Positions 1 to 7,840 of a stretch of 64,000 nucleotides of DNA are shown here, piece after piece. Position 1 is the stretch's first letter. Each line of letters opens with the position of its first letter. This stretch comes from Tissierellia bacterium (GTDB lineage Bacteria; Bacillota; Clostridia; Tissierellales; Peptoniphilaceae). The notes under the pieces are model-generated. The model did not search any database. It saw nothing but the letters and a program-made list of their open reading frames with translations, and was not told the origin of the DNA. The DNA is taken from NCBI GenBank assembly GCA_012728295.1, contig JAAYFJ010000094.1, forward strand, positions 1-64,000, written 5' to 3'. The position numbers and the translations under genes were made by a program.

Positions 1-430
1 GCTTTATACCGTTCCGAACCAATTTAATAAAGGTTTTTGTAGGTAATGTGCTTTATGCCGTTCCGAACCTATAAGAAATATATAAAGATTAAGAGGAACG
101 GAAGGGTACGAGACCCTTCCCTACAGTAAACATGTAAGAAGTTTTGTAGGTAACGCGCTTTATACCGTTCCGAACCAATTTAATAAAGGTTTTTGTAGGG
201 AACGCGCTTTATGCCGTTCCGATCCTATTTAAAAATATATATAAAAGATTAAGAGGAACGGACGGGTACGAGACCCTTCCCTACAGTAAACATGTAAAAG
301 GTCATGTAGGGAATGTGCTTCATGCCATTCCGAACCTATAATAAAAAACATTAATATGAACGGAAGGATACGAGCCCGACCGGGTCGCTACGCTAATCCA
401 AAACCCTCGTACTGGGTTTTGCCCTACAGT
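1..430. repeat. Interspersed palindromic repeat cluster 1
   Basis: Several copies of two short modules alternate here. Module A runs from TGTAGG(G/T)AA to CCGTTCCGAACC and folds on itself (GGAACG/CGTTCC or GGAATG/CATTCC). Module B begins GGAACGGA and ends CCCTACAG and folds through GGAAGGGT/ACCCTTCC. A complete A-B unit is bounded by TGTAGGG and CCCTACA, so it looks like a small element with 7-base inverted ends. A third module (about 398-428) folds through AAAACCC/GGGTTTT and also ends CCCTACAG. No ORF lies inside. The units resemble REP/MITE-type repeats; function is unknown. Confidence 0.75.
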
Positions 431-667
431 ATAAACACCACAAAATAACCGTAAGGCATACTTGCATTATTGCAAAAAAGCCTTGCGGTTTTGTCTATTT
501 TACGTCAAAAACACCACGTAAAACCCTGTAAATGTGTAAACAACAAAGGTTTAAGCAATATGATTTGTAACAGACTTGTAATATAAAAACCGAAAATATA
601 TGGTATAGTATAAACAAGAGGAATGAAACAACTATGTTACATTTCTGTGACATCCGGGGGAAATCAC

Positions 668-696
668 TTGAACGGTGCCCGGATGGGTGGTATAAT
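668..696 (+). promoter_or_regulatory. Strong sigma-A promoter of the first S-layer gene, overlapped by a palindrome
   Basis: The -35 TTGAAC (668-673) and -10 TATAAT (691-696) are separated by exactly 17 bases. An inverted repeat CATCCGGG (651-658)/CCCGGATG (678-685) straddles the -35 and enters the spacer, where a repressor or activator could bind. Downstream, GAGAGG (708-713)/CCTCTC (723-728) forms a hairpin in the untranslated leader, which could stabilise the message, as is common for abundant S-layer transcripts. The palindrome's role is inferred. Confidence 0.7.
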
Positions 697-757
697 ACTC
701 ACAGCACGAGAGGAAAGTTCAACCTCTCGGCAGAAAATTTAAGGAGGTCATGTGACT

Positions 758-3172
758 ATGAACAAGAGAATTTTAACACTTGTCCTAGCATTAGTAATGG
801 TTTTCGGCTTAGCAGCAACTGCTTTTGCAGCTCCTGAAGTTGAAAAAATTACTAATCCAAAAGTACAATGGCTTATCGACAAAAACATCGTTGAAGGACG
901 TCTTCAAGATGACGGTAAGACAAAAGTTTTTGATTTGGACAAAACAATTACCCGTGAAGAAGTAGCTAAATTAGTTATTCTTTACAAAGGTTCCGAGAAC
1001 CTAGCTAGATCCTTAAAAGGAACTAAAGGTATCTTCAGTGACGTAGCAATTGACAGATGGTCAAACGGCTATATCAACACTGCAGCATTGGACAACCTAA
1101 TCATTGGTTACCCAGACAAAACTTTCAAACCTGAAGGCGAAATCACTTATGCAGAAGTTGCAGCTATCCTAGTTCGTATGAACAAAAAATGGACAGCAGC
1201 TGACGAAAAAGCAGCAGTATGGCCATCAAGCTTCATGAAAGCAGCTGAGCAATTTGGTATCTTAAAAGACGTTAAAATCGAAGATGCTAACGCAAAAGCA
1301 ATTCGTGAGCGCGTATTTGAAATGATGTACAATGCATTCGACGGAACTTACCAAGCACCTATCGTTAACGATAAACTTGGCGTAGTATCCAGAGTATGGG
1401 TTGACGGAATTCAATTAAACGGAAAAGACGAATTCAAAGTTACTAGAGATACTGTATTCGTAGGTTCTGACTTAAACAACCTTTATAAAGCTGATGATTT
1501 CTACGGCGCACTAGTTCGTATTGCTCTTAACAAAGACAACGAAATCACTCACATTGTAATTCTTGGAAACAACGGCATTGCACAACCAATCGCACGTTGG
1601 AACGGAATTGCTGAAAAAGGCGTTATTAAAGACACAGCTCCAGCAGCTAATCTTTCAAATGCAAGCAACGATGAAATCGAATTTGATATGGCTGACGGAA
1701 TACTAACAGTAACAGACAAAACTCGTATCTTCGTAGCTGACAAAGGTACTAAGAACTTCTATGAAGCTAAAAAAGTTGGCGATGCAATCGACTTTAAAGA
1801 AGAAGAACACTTTGAAGATGTTTATGCAGCTTATGATGTTCAAGCAGTAACTGGCGTTAAATATGCTCGCGTAATCGTATTTGCACACGGTAAAGAACTT
1901 AAAGCTAACAAAGACTTAGTTCGTATTACTAACAACGTAAATAGCTCATACAAATTCATGGCTGAAAACACTAAAGCTGTTGAAAAAGAATATGACATTA
2001 GCAAATATGACAAAAACTTCCCAGCAAACTACGGTTTCGAAAAAATGGACGTTGTTAAACTTACTCGTGAAGGCGAAAACGGCGTTTCCAAAGTAGAAAA
2101 ACGTATTGACTACAGTGAAGATAACGTTTATGAAGTAACTGCAATTTCTGATATTCGCTACAACAGCGATGGAACTGCTAGCTTCTCAGGAAACAAAATT
2201 GAACTTAAAGACAAAAACGGTTCAACAAAAGAATTTGCACTTTCATTAGACGGAGTTAGCGTATTCACTAACGGTCTTGGAAAAGGTGCACACGTACAAA
2301 TTGCTTTTGAAGACACAGAAAAATTAGTTATCGACGTAATTTCCAAAGTAGACATCGCTCTAAGAGGATGGTTCGAAGATGGAAAACCAGCTAACTACAA
2401 ATGTGGTTTCTTAACAGGAATTAACTTCACAAAACATGATGGATTGCTATTAACTATTAAGCATGAAGGCGTTAAAGATGTTTATAAACCATTAACTCCT
2501 GATTTCTTAGCACCATTAACAGAGAGATTCTTTGATGGTTGCCAAGGCGAAAAAGCTTTCATCGAATATTTATATGAAAGATACTCACTCGCTTTTACAC
2601 CTGGTGAAGAAGAGGATATGGGAAGATACCAATTAATCGTTAAAATTATCGAAGAAGCGATTACTCAAAATATTCTTGAAGAGCAAGGAATCGAAGTTTG
2701 CTACCAAGAAAAAGCTAACAACCATGATGCATATATCCATATCGTTCATGAGTTAAAATTAAGCGATGCATTTGCAGAAAAAGTTCAAAAGATTATTCTT
2801 GATGAGTACAAAGCTTGGGCTGAAGAGGAATGTGCAAAAGCAAAAGCAGAATTTGCACCATATGTTAAATACCTTCCAAGCACAGGTATTACTTGGCCAT
2901 CAGGTGTAACTAATGAGCAAGCTACAAATCCTGAAAACATCAAAGAAGAGATTGTAAAATTCTTCAATGCTAAAGCAGCAGTAGATCCTGAAGCACCAGA
3001 ATTGACAGAAGATATGATTGAACTTACAAAACTTGATGACGGTGGACACTGGACATACTCTATTAAAGGACCTGAACTTGATGAATGTACAACTTGTGAG
3101 CCATTGGCTGTAATTGACACATTTAACATCACAATTAATACAGACACCACTCTTATAATTGAAATTAATTAG
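758..3172 (+). CDS. SLH-domain S-layer protein
   Basis: Secreted cell-surface protein of 804 residues, probably a major S-layer component. Residues 1-24 are a signal peptide (NKR start, hydrophobic core, AFA/A cleavage). Three SLH repeats cover about residues 34-195, with the typical 'GYPDKTFKPEGEITYAE' pattern; SLH domains bind pyruvylated secondary wall polymer. The remaining 600 residues resemble no family I can name. The start is ATG 758, because AGGAGG at 742-747 lies 10 bases upstream; GTG 752 is too close. A strong promoter upstream and a terminator downstream make it monocistronic. Oddly, residues 1-548 contain no cysteine while the last 256 contain six, and codon choice seems to shift there from GAC/AAC-rich to GAT-rich. 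Confidence 0.9.
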   Translation: MNKRILTLVLALVMVFGLAATAFAAPEVEKITNPKVQWLIDKNIVEGRLQDDGKTKVFDLDKTITREEVAKLVILYKGSENLARSLKGTKGIFSDVAIDRWSNGYINTAALDNLIIGYPDKTFKPEGEITYAEVAAILVRMNKKWTAADEKAAVWPSSFMKAAEQFGILKDVKIEDANAKAIRERVFEMMYNAFDGTYQAPIVNDKLGVVSRVWVDGIQLNGKDEFKVTRDTVFVGSDLNNLYKADDFYGALVRIALNKDNEITHIVILGNNGIAQPIARWNGIAEKGVIKDTAPAANLSNASNDEIEFDMADGILTVTDKTRIFVADKGTKNFYEAKKVGDAIDFKEEEHFEDVYAAYDVQAVTGVKYARVIVFAHGKELKANKDLVRITNNVNSSYKFMAENTKAVEKEYDISKYDKNFPANYGFEKMDVVKLTREGENGVSKVEKRIDYSEDNVYEVTAISDIRYNSDGTASFSGNKIELKDKNGSTKEFALSLDGVSVFTNGLGKGAHVQIAFEDTEKLVIDVISKVDIALRGWFEDGKPANYKCGFLTGINFTKHDGLLLTIKHEGVKDVYKPLTPDFLAPLTERFFDGCQGEKAFIEYLYERYSLAFTPGEEEDMGRYQLIVKIIEEAITQNILEEQGIEVCYQEKANNHDAYIHIVHELKLSDAFAEKVQKIILDEYKAWAEEECAKAKAEFAPYVKYLPSTGITWPSGVTNEQATNPENIKEEIVKFFNAKAAVDPEAPELTEDMIELTKLDDGGHWTYSIKGPELDECTTCEPLAVIDTFNITINTDTTLIIEIN

Positions 3173-3193
3173 TTGTTTTGTATTAACACAGCT

Positions 3194-3220
3194 AAAGAGG
3201 ACAGAAAACTGTCCTCTTTT
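3194..3220 (+). terminator. Rho-independent terminator
   Basis: An 11-base perfect stem (AAAGAGGACAG/CTGTCCTCTTT) with an AAAA loop ends in a T run, 22 bases after the S-layer stop. Confidence 0.9.
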
Positions 3221-3296
3221 ACTATGCTCAAAGATACGCATTAGAAAGTAGAGCCAACTAAAGGAATGTAAACAACAAATACAATATAAAATGCAC

Positions 3297-3325
3297 TTGA
3301 CAACACCATTGTTTATTGCTATCCT
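3297..3325 (+). promoter_or_regulatory. Putative sigma-A promoter
   Basis: TTGACA (3297-3302) and TATCCT (3320-3325) are 17 bases apart, just upstream of the gene starting at 3356. The -35 is perfect and the -10 matches at four of six positions. Confidence 0.55.
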
Positions 3326-3355
3326 TAATGTATTACAATTAAGGAGGTATGCAAG

Positions 3356-3895
3356 ATGAAGATTCACGCAATTGACGCTCTGGTGCCATTTTATGGAGAG
3401 AATGGAAGTAATTGCACTTGGGCTATAACTGAAGATGGGGAGAAAGCTGAGCAAAAGTTTAATATACGAACAGCCATGAAGAAAGTCTATGAATACTATC
3501 AGGTGGACATAGGCGCCTATAGAAAGCAATTAACGGGATCACTGGGTAATGTAGCCATTCCATTTCACGCAAGGGAAGGTAAGACTTATATTTTATTAAA
3601 GATGAGAGATTCCATAGGGAAAGATGATGGTGCCTATGGATGGGTTAATATCCACGGGATTAACAAATTGACTCCATGTGGGAAAAGCACAGTAATAAAA
3701 TTGAACTCTGGAATTGAAATCAATATTATTATGAAAGCCAGCACTGTTCAAAAACGAATAAACAATGGACTAACTGCAGCAACGCTTCTTGGGAAAGCTC
3801 ACCCATGGAAAGATGATAGCCTATCAAGACCTGTTGTGCTAGGAGACATTGTAGAGCTTTGCGAAAAGATTAATTTATTATTAGATAAGGAATAA
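3356..3895 (+). CDS. ComK-like putative transcription regulator
   Basis: 179-residue soluble protein with no signal peptide or membrane segment; AAGGAGG (3341-3347) supports ATG 3356. The middle shows a layout reminiscent of ComK, the competence regulator: a basic stretch with 'AYRKQLTGSLG', a central 'VAIPFHAREGKTYILL' strand pair, then 'GYGWVNIHGI'-like and 'IKLNSGIEINI' segments followed by a polar helix, comparable in order to ComK's 'GWISHVHVKEF' and 'FSNGKTMEL' segments. The match is by eye and distant. If right, it would bind DNA in the minor groove and control uptake or surface genes. It has its own promoter and terminator between two S-layer genes. Alternative: an uncharacterised protein of unknown function. 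Confidence 0.5.
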   Translation: MKIHAIDALVPFYGENGSNCTWAITEDGEKAEQKFNIRTAMKKVYEYYQVDIGAYRKQLTGSLGNVAIPFHAREGKTYILLKMRDSIGKDDGAYGWVNIHGINKLTPCGKSTVIKLNSGIEINIIMKASTVQKRINNGLTAATLLGKAHPWKDDSLSRPVVLGDIVELCEKINLLLDKE

Positions 3896-3933
3896 ATGCC
3901 ACGCCACCGGTACATATTATATAGAGTATTAAA

Positions 3934-3965
3934 AGAACGGATTTTCATAAAGATCCGTTTTATTG
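3934..3965 (+). terminator. Rho-independent terminator
   Basis: AACGGAT (3936-3942) pairs with ATCCGTT (3953-3959), followed by TTATTGTG; a short stem with a weak T tract, 40 bases after the ComK-like stop. Confidence 0.6.
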
Positions 3966-3973
3966 TGTGTTGG

Positions 3974-4135
3974 GGAAGTTTTGTGGGAACGCATTGCATG
4001 CCATTCTGATCCCATAAAAAATAAAATATTAAAAGGAACGGAAGGGTACGAGACCCTTCCCTACAACGCCGTTCCGAACCGGTAAATATAGTGTGTTTGT
4101 AGGGCAAAATCTGGCACAAGGGTTTTCGCAATCCA
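3974..4135. repeat. Interspersed palindromic repeat cluster 2a
   Basis: A module A copy (TGTGGGAACGC...CCATTCTGATCC), a module B copy (GGAACGGAAGGGTACGAG then ACCCTTCCCTACA), then a partial module A (CCGTTCCGAACC) and a degraded third module beginning GTAGGGCAAAATC. Same family as at 1-430. Confidence 0.7.
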
Positions 4136-4544
4136 TAGTTCATAATTCTCCACCATCAATTATTTACCACCAATTTTTATTTGGATTACTTATCATTAAG
4201 CTAAAGGAGAACTTGATTACACGAGTATGTTTGAGCGTAGCGAGTTTGCGAGTGTAGTTCTACTTAAGCGGACTGTTCAATATATTAGCCATTATTACAA
4301 CATCAAATATCGAAAGCGTGTCGGGGTATGGGGGTCTAGGGGGATTTAGGGGCTGACATCGCCATGAAGCCCCTAGTCCCCTTAGAACGAATTACCCTAA
4401 ACTATATCTTTAAACTAATTCGTTGACCAACTAACGGACCCGCATAATCAATGCCAATTCACACAATTCATAATCCATATTTCTCTACCATCAATTATTT
4501 ACTACAGATTATTATTTGCACTATCTCATATTTAAAATATATAA
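4136..4544. other. Non-coding stretch with a long G-rich hairpin
   Basis: I see no gene here. A two-part stem occupies 4340-4381: TAGGGGCT (4347-4354) pairs with AGCCCCTA (4368-4375), extended by GGGGA (4340-4344) with TCCCC (4377-4381) around a small bulge. The G-rich run just before it (4324-4343) is unusual in this AT-rich DNA. Two near-copies of a 'CACCATCAATTATTTAC' string occur at about 4152 and 4475, suggesting a local duplication. There is no T run, so it is not a standard terminator. Confidence 0.5.
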
Positions 4545-4770
4545 AAGATTAAGGGGAACGGAAGGGTACGAGACCCTTCCCTACAGCTGGTTAATAAAGG
4601 TTTTTGTAGGGAATGCGCTTCATGCCATTCTGATTCCATAAAAAATAAAATATTAAACATTAAAAGGAACGGAGCAGCACAAGGCAGCTCCCTACAAAAA
4701 ATGATAATAAAACAATAAAAGGAACGGAAGGGTACGAGCCCCTTCCCTACAAGGCCATTCCGAACCTATT
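4545..4770. repeat. Interspersed palindromic repeat cluster 2b
   Basis: Three module B copies and module A copies alternate. One B copy (about 4674-4696) carries an altered stem, GGAGC-A-GC pairing with GC-A-GCTCC, instead of GGAAGGGT/ACCCTTCC. The sequence changed but the pairing is kept. Confidence 0.7.
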
Positions 4771-4988
4771 AATTATCAAAAATCAAATACTATCAAAACG
4801 ATATACTACTATTACTTTGGTATTAATTTCAACAACTTGTATGAAGCTATAATGCGCTTACTATCTATGGTATAGAAATTTGCCAATTATTAAGATTATA
4901 TTACATTTAGTTATTACAGAATTATGACAAAATAAATGTGGTATCATAATAGCAAGCGATAAATCTGTATAAATCAAAGGAGGGAAAC

Positions 4989-7106
4989 ATGAGAGGGAAA
5001 AAACTACTAGTCCTATTATTGGCGTTGGTTATGGTTTTGGGTACGGCATTGCCTTCATTGGCACTTTCCACCACAGAGAAAAACCAATGGCTAATTGACA
5101 AAGGATATGTTAAAGGACGTTATGACAACGGAAAAATCGATTATGCTTTTAACGACAGCATCGAAAGAGACGAAATCACTAAGATGCTAGTTATAGCTGG
5201 TGGCTATGAAAAGAACATCGATAGCTACAAGAACAAAACTAGTATTTTTAGCGACGTTTCACAATCACATTGGGGTATTGGAGAAATCAACCTAGCTTCA
5301 TCTCTAGGCATGATTATCGGCTATCCTGATGGAACGTTTAAGCCAGACAACTTCGTAACATTTGCAGAGCTTTGCACCATGTTAGTAAGATTGGACGCAA
5401 GATGGAAAAACGTTAATGCTAGCAACTTAACATGGCCACAAGGCTATATCAACTTGGCTGAGCAATATGGAATTTTAAAAGACGTTAGAGCTCCATTGGC
5501 AGATACTAATGCAACACGTGGTCTTGCTTTTGAAATGATTTACAACTTCATTAATAAAGACTCCAGTGCAGATAAATATACTGTTACTTTTGACTATAAC
5601 GTAAGAAATATTCCAGGTTACTCCAACAGCAACAATAACTACGAGAAAGACTATAACCTTAAAACTTATGACGTTAAAGTTAAAAAAGATGAAGCAATTG
5701 GCAGAAGCAATATGCCAGCAAACAAGACAGTAAGAGATAGATCCTATAGTGACTATAGGGACTATAGCATTAAAGAGTGGAACACAAAAGCAGATGGTAC
5801 AGGATATCGCTTATACGAAGACACTAAAATCAAAGAAAATCAAAAGTACTATGCAATTTGGTCATATGGTAGTACAAACTATGATGTGAGAGTAGATACT
5901 CTTAAGATTACAAGACCAGTTGGTACTAGCTTTAGTAGCTTGAATTTGCCAAGTGAAGTAAGAGTTTATTATTATGATAGAGATTCCAGAATTGAAAGAT
6001 CCGGATACTATAGAGTTGAATGGAGAAGCGCAGACTACAGTGCTAACGCGAACTACACTCAAACTATTCGTGGAGATGTTAAGGGATTGCCATCATATTT
6101 AAGCTACTCTAATCCATTGGCAAAAATCGAGGTATCAAGAGGCGATTATAACTATGGTACTACAACTGTAAAATTTGATAAAAACGGTGCTACAGGAACT
6201 GCTCCAGCATCCATGACAAAAACAGCAGGAAGCAAACAATATTTGCCAGAAAAAGGCAATATGGTAAAAACTGGATATAAATTCCTAGGTTGGTCATATT
6301 TCAAATCGTCAACAACTGCAATGTCAGAGCCTATTACATGGCCATCAACTGATACAACTTTATATGCAGTTTGGGAATCTACAACTCCTGTTGTGACAAC
6401 TTATAAGGTGTCTTTCGACCTACAAGATGGCGTTGCAAATCCTGCATTAAAACCGGTAAACGTTGAAAAAGGTAAAGTAATACCAGCAGCTAGTGTTCCA
6501 GCCGAAGGACAAGTTAAGAAGGATGGATATGTATTGACAGGTTGGAGAGCTGCAGGCGCTGCTACAAACTGGAACTTTACCACAGATAAAGTAACTAAGG
6601 ATACAATCCTAGTTGCGCAGTGGAGAACAGCAAAAACCTTTAAAGTAACATTTAAAGTAGACAATACTAATTATATAATTCAAGACGTAAAAGAAGGGCA
6701 AACAGCTAATTCTGTCAATGCACCAGATAAAAAGGGCAAAATCTTTAAAGGATGGTTTAAAGGCGAAGAAACTACTCCATATAATTTTAGCACTCCGGTG
6801 ACAGCAGACTTCACACTTAATGCTAAGTATGAGAAAGTAGGCAAAGTGACTGTTACATTCTTTAGCGATGCAACTAATGAAGTTATTGATCAAGTAAAAG
6901 TAGATAAAGGTAAACCAGTTTCTAAACCTGCAGCAGCTCCAGATGTAGTGGGAAAAATCTTTAGGTTTTGGTCAATGAACAAGACAACTGAGTTTGACTT
7001 TAGCACTCCTATAAATGACAATACAATGATTTATGCTATATATGATGATGCAGTAACAGTAACTTTTGACAGCCAAGGGGTTCAACTGTTGAATCTAAAG
7101 AAATAG
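4989..7106 (+). CDS. SLH-domain surface protein with InlB-type repeats (frameshifted near its end)
   Basis: 705 residues. A signal peptide (about 1-26, ending 'SLALS'), three SLH repeats (about 27-190, 'GYPDGTFKPDNFVTFAE'), a tyrosine- and lysine-rich middle region, and then about four Listeria-Bacteroides (InlB B/Flg_new type) beta-grasp repeats with the 'GW...W/Y.F.t.v..d..L.A.W' pattern from about residue 385 on. ATG 4989 follows AAAGGAGGG. It is a close paralogue of the gene at 7841, with near-identical SLH parts. The reading frame ends early: after 'TFDSQG' a run of four G at 7077-7080 shifts the frame, and a further repeat continues in another frame to 7270. Expected role: anchored to the wall by its SLH domains, displaying adhesive or stalk-like repeats. 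Confidence 0.88.
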   Translation: MRGKKLLVLLLALVMVLGTALPSLALSTTEKNQWLIDKGYVKGRYDNGKIDYAFNDSIERDEITKMLVIAGGYEKNIDSYKNKTSIFSDVSQSHWGIGEINLASSLGMIIGYPDGTFKPDNFVTFAELCTMLVRLDARWKNVNASNLTWPQGYINLAEQYGILKDVRAPLADTNATRGLAFEMIYNFINKDSSADKYTVTFDYNVRNIPGYSNSNNNYEKDYNLKTYDVKVKKDEAIGRSNMPANKTVRDRSYSDYRDYSIKEWNTKADGTGYRLYEDTKIKENQKYYAIWSYGSTNYDVRVDTLKITRPVGTSFSSLNLPSEVRVYYYDRDSRIERSGYYRVEWRSADYSANANYTQTIRGDVKGLPSYLSYSNPLAKIEVSRGDYNYGTTTVKFDKNGATGTAPASMTKTAGSKQYLPEKGNMVKTGYKFLGWSYFKSSTTAMSEPITWPSTDTTLYAVWESTTPVVTTYKVSFDLQDGVANPALKPVNVEKGKVIPAASVPAEGQVKKDGYVLTGWRAAGAATNWNFTTDKVTKDTILVAQWRTAKTFKVTFKVDNTNYIIQDVKEGQTANSVNAPDKKGKIFKGWFKGEETTPYNFSTPVTADFTLNAKYEKVGKVTVTFFSDATNEVIDQVKVDKGKPVSKPAAAPDVVGKIFRFWSMNKTTEFDFSTPINDNTMIYAIYDDAVTVTFDSQGVQLLNLKK

Positions 7107-7270
7107 TAAAAGGCGAAAAAGTTACACAACCTACAGCTCCAACAAAAACTGATAACACATTCCTAGGTTGGTATAAAGATGCTGAGGGCACAAATGAGTG
7201 GAACTTTGACACTGATGTAGTGAATAAAAATATAACTCTATACGCTAAATGGGAAGAAATCCCTAGTTAG
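7081..7270 (+). pseudogene. Out-of-frame last InlB-type repeat of the preceding SLH protein
   Basis: Adding one G to the GGGG at 7077-7080 makes the frame read on as GSTVESKEIVKGEKV and then 'FLGWYKDAEGTNEWNFD' and 'ITLYAKWEE', a complete final repeat, ending at TAG 7268-7270 just before the terminator. This is therefore the real C-terminus of the ancestral protein. The cause could be a true single-base deletion, a phase-variable homopolymer or a sequencing error. Confidence 0.8.
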
Positions 7271-7300
7271 AGGCTAAGACATAATGTCTAGCTATAAAAC

Positions 7301-7341
7301 AAACAACAAAAAGCTCGGGTTTCCGAGCTTTTTTGTTGTTT
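7301..7341 (+). terminator. Rho-independent terminator
   Basis: A long stem, AAACAACAAAAAGCTCGG (7301-7318) with CCGAGC then T run and GTTGTTT (7323-7341), lies 30 bases after the frame-corrected stop at 7270. This supports 7270 as the original gene end. Confidence 0.88.
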
Positions 7342-7840
7342 GTATGGTGGTTAAAAGACGAAAGAACCAGATTATTTGTTCAACTTTAACCAAAGGATAA
7401 ATTTAGAAGTACGATTATATGCTGTTAGTAGATAACCATTGATTCATTTATACTAGGCAGTATTTTGAGCTCGGATATTATTCCGAGCTCTTTTTCAAGT
7501 CAAATATTAAATTTAAGTATTTGCCCTTATAAAATCCTTGTCAAGAATAAATTCCAATTTATATATTACTTCCTTTTAAACTATTGAAAATACTATGTTT
7601 TTTATATTTCATCGATAATATATAAATCATTGCATATTTGATGAGCTATGAAAATGCTGTGTATTTGCAATGCATATAGAAATATCCAAAAAATATCTAA
7701 GACATACAAAGAAACACTAAGATATTATTACAATGCTGTCGATTTTGAATATTTGAAAAAATATTGTGGTAATATAAGTTCAAGTTAATAGTTGGTTGTA
7801 TTTCCTAACCGATTATTACAATTTCAAAGGGGAGTAAAAC
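7342..7840. other. AT-rich intergenic region with a second terminator
   Basis: No gene is visible. The region holds a second terminator-like hairpin (7467-7495) and about 340 bases of very AT-rich DNA before the next SLH gene. TTGAAA (7753-7758) and TATAAG/TAATAT near 7770-7779 are promoter candidates, but spacing is poor (15 or 19 bases), so I do not call a promoter. Confidence 0.5.
7467..7495 (+). terminator. Second Rho-independent terminator with the same core
   Basis: GAGCTCGGA (7467-7475) pairs with TCCGAGCTC (7482-7490), followed by TTTTT. The GCTCGG/CCGAGC core is the same as in the terminator at 7301, which suggests local duplication or a backup terminator. Confidence 0.8.

Noticed and set aside
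750..758. ATG at 750 as start of the S-layer gene
   Set aside because: It is followed at once by TGA; ATG 758 has correct spacing from AGGAGG.
2785..3529. Long minus-strand frames opposite the S-layer C-terminus and the ComK-like start
   Set aside because: They cross two plus-strand genes and a terminator, lack ribosome sites and show no protein features; they are shadows.
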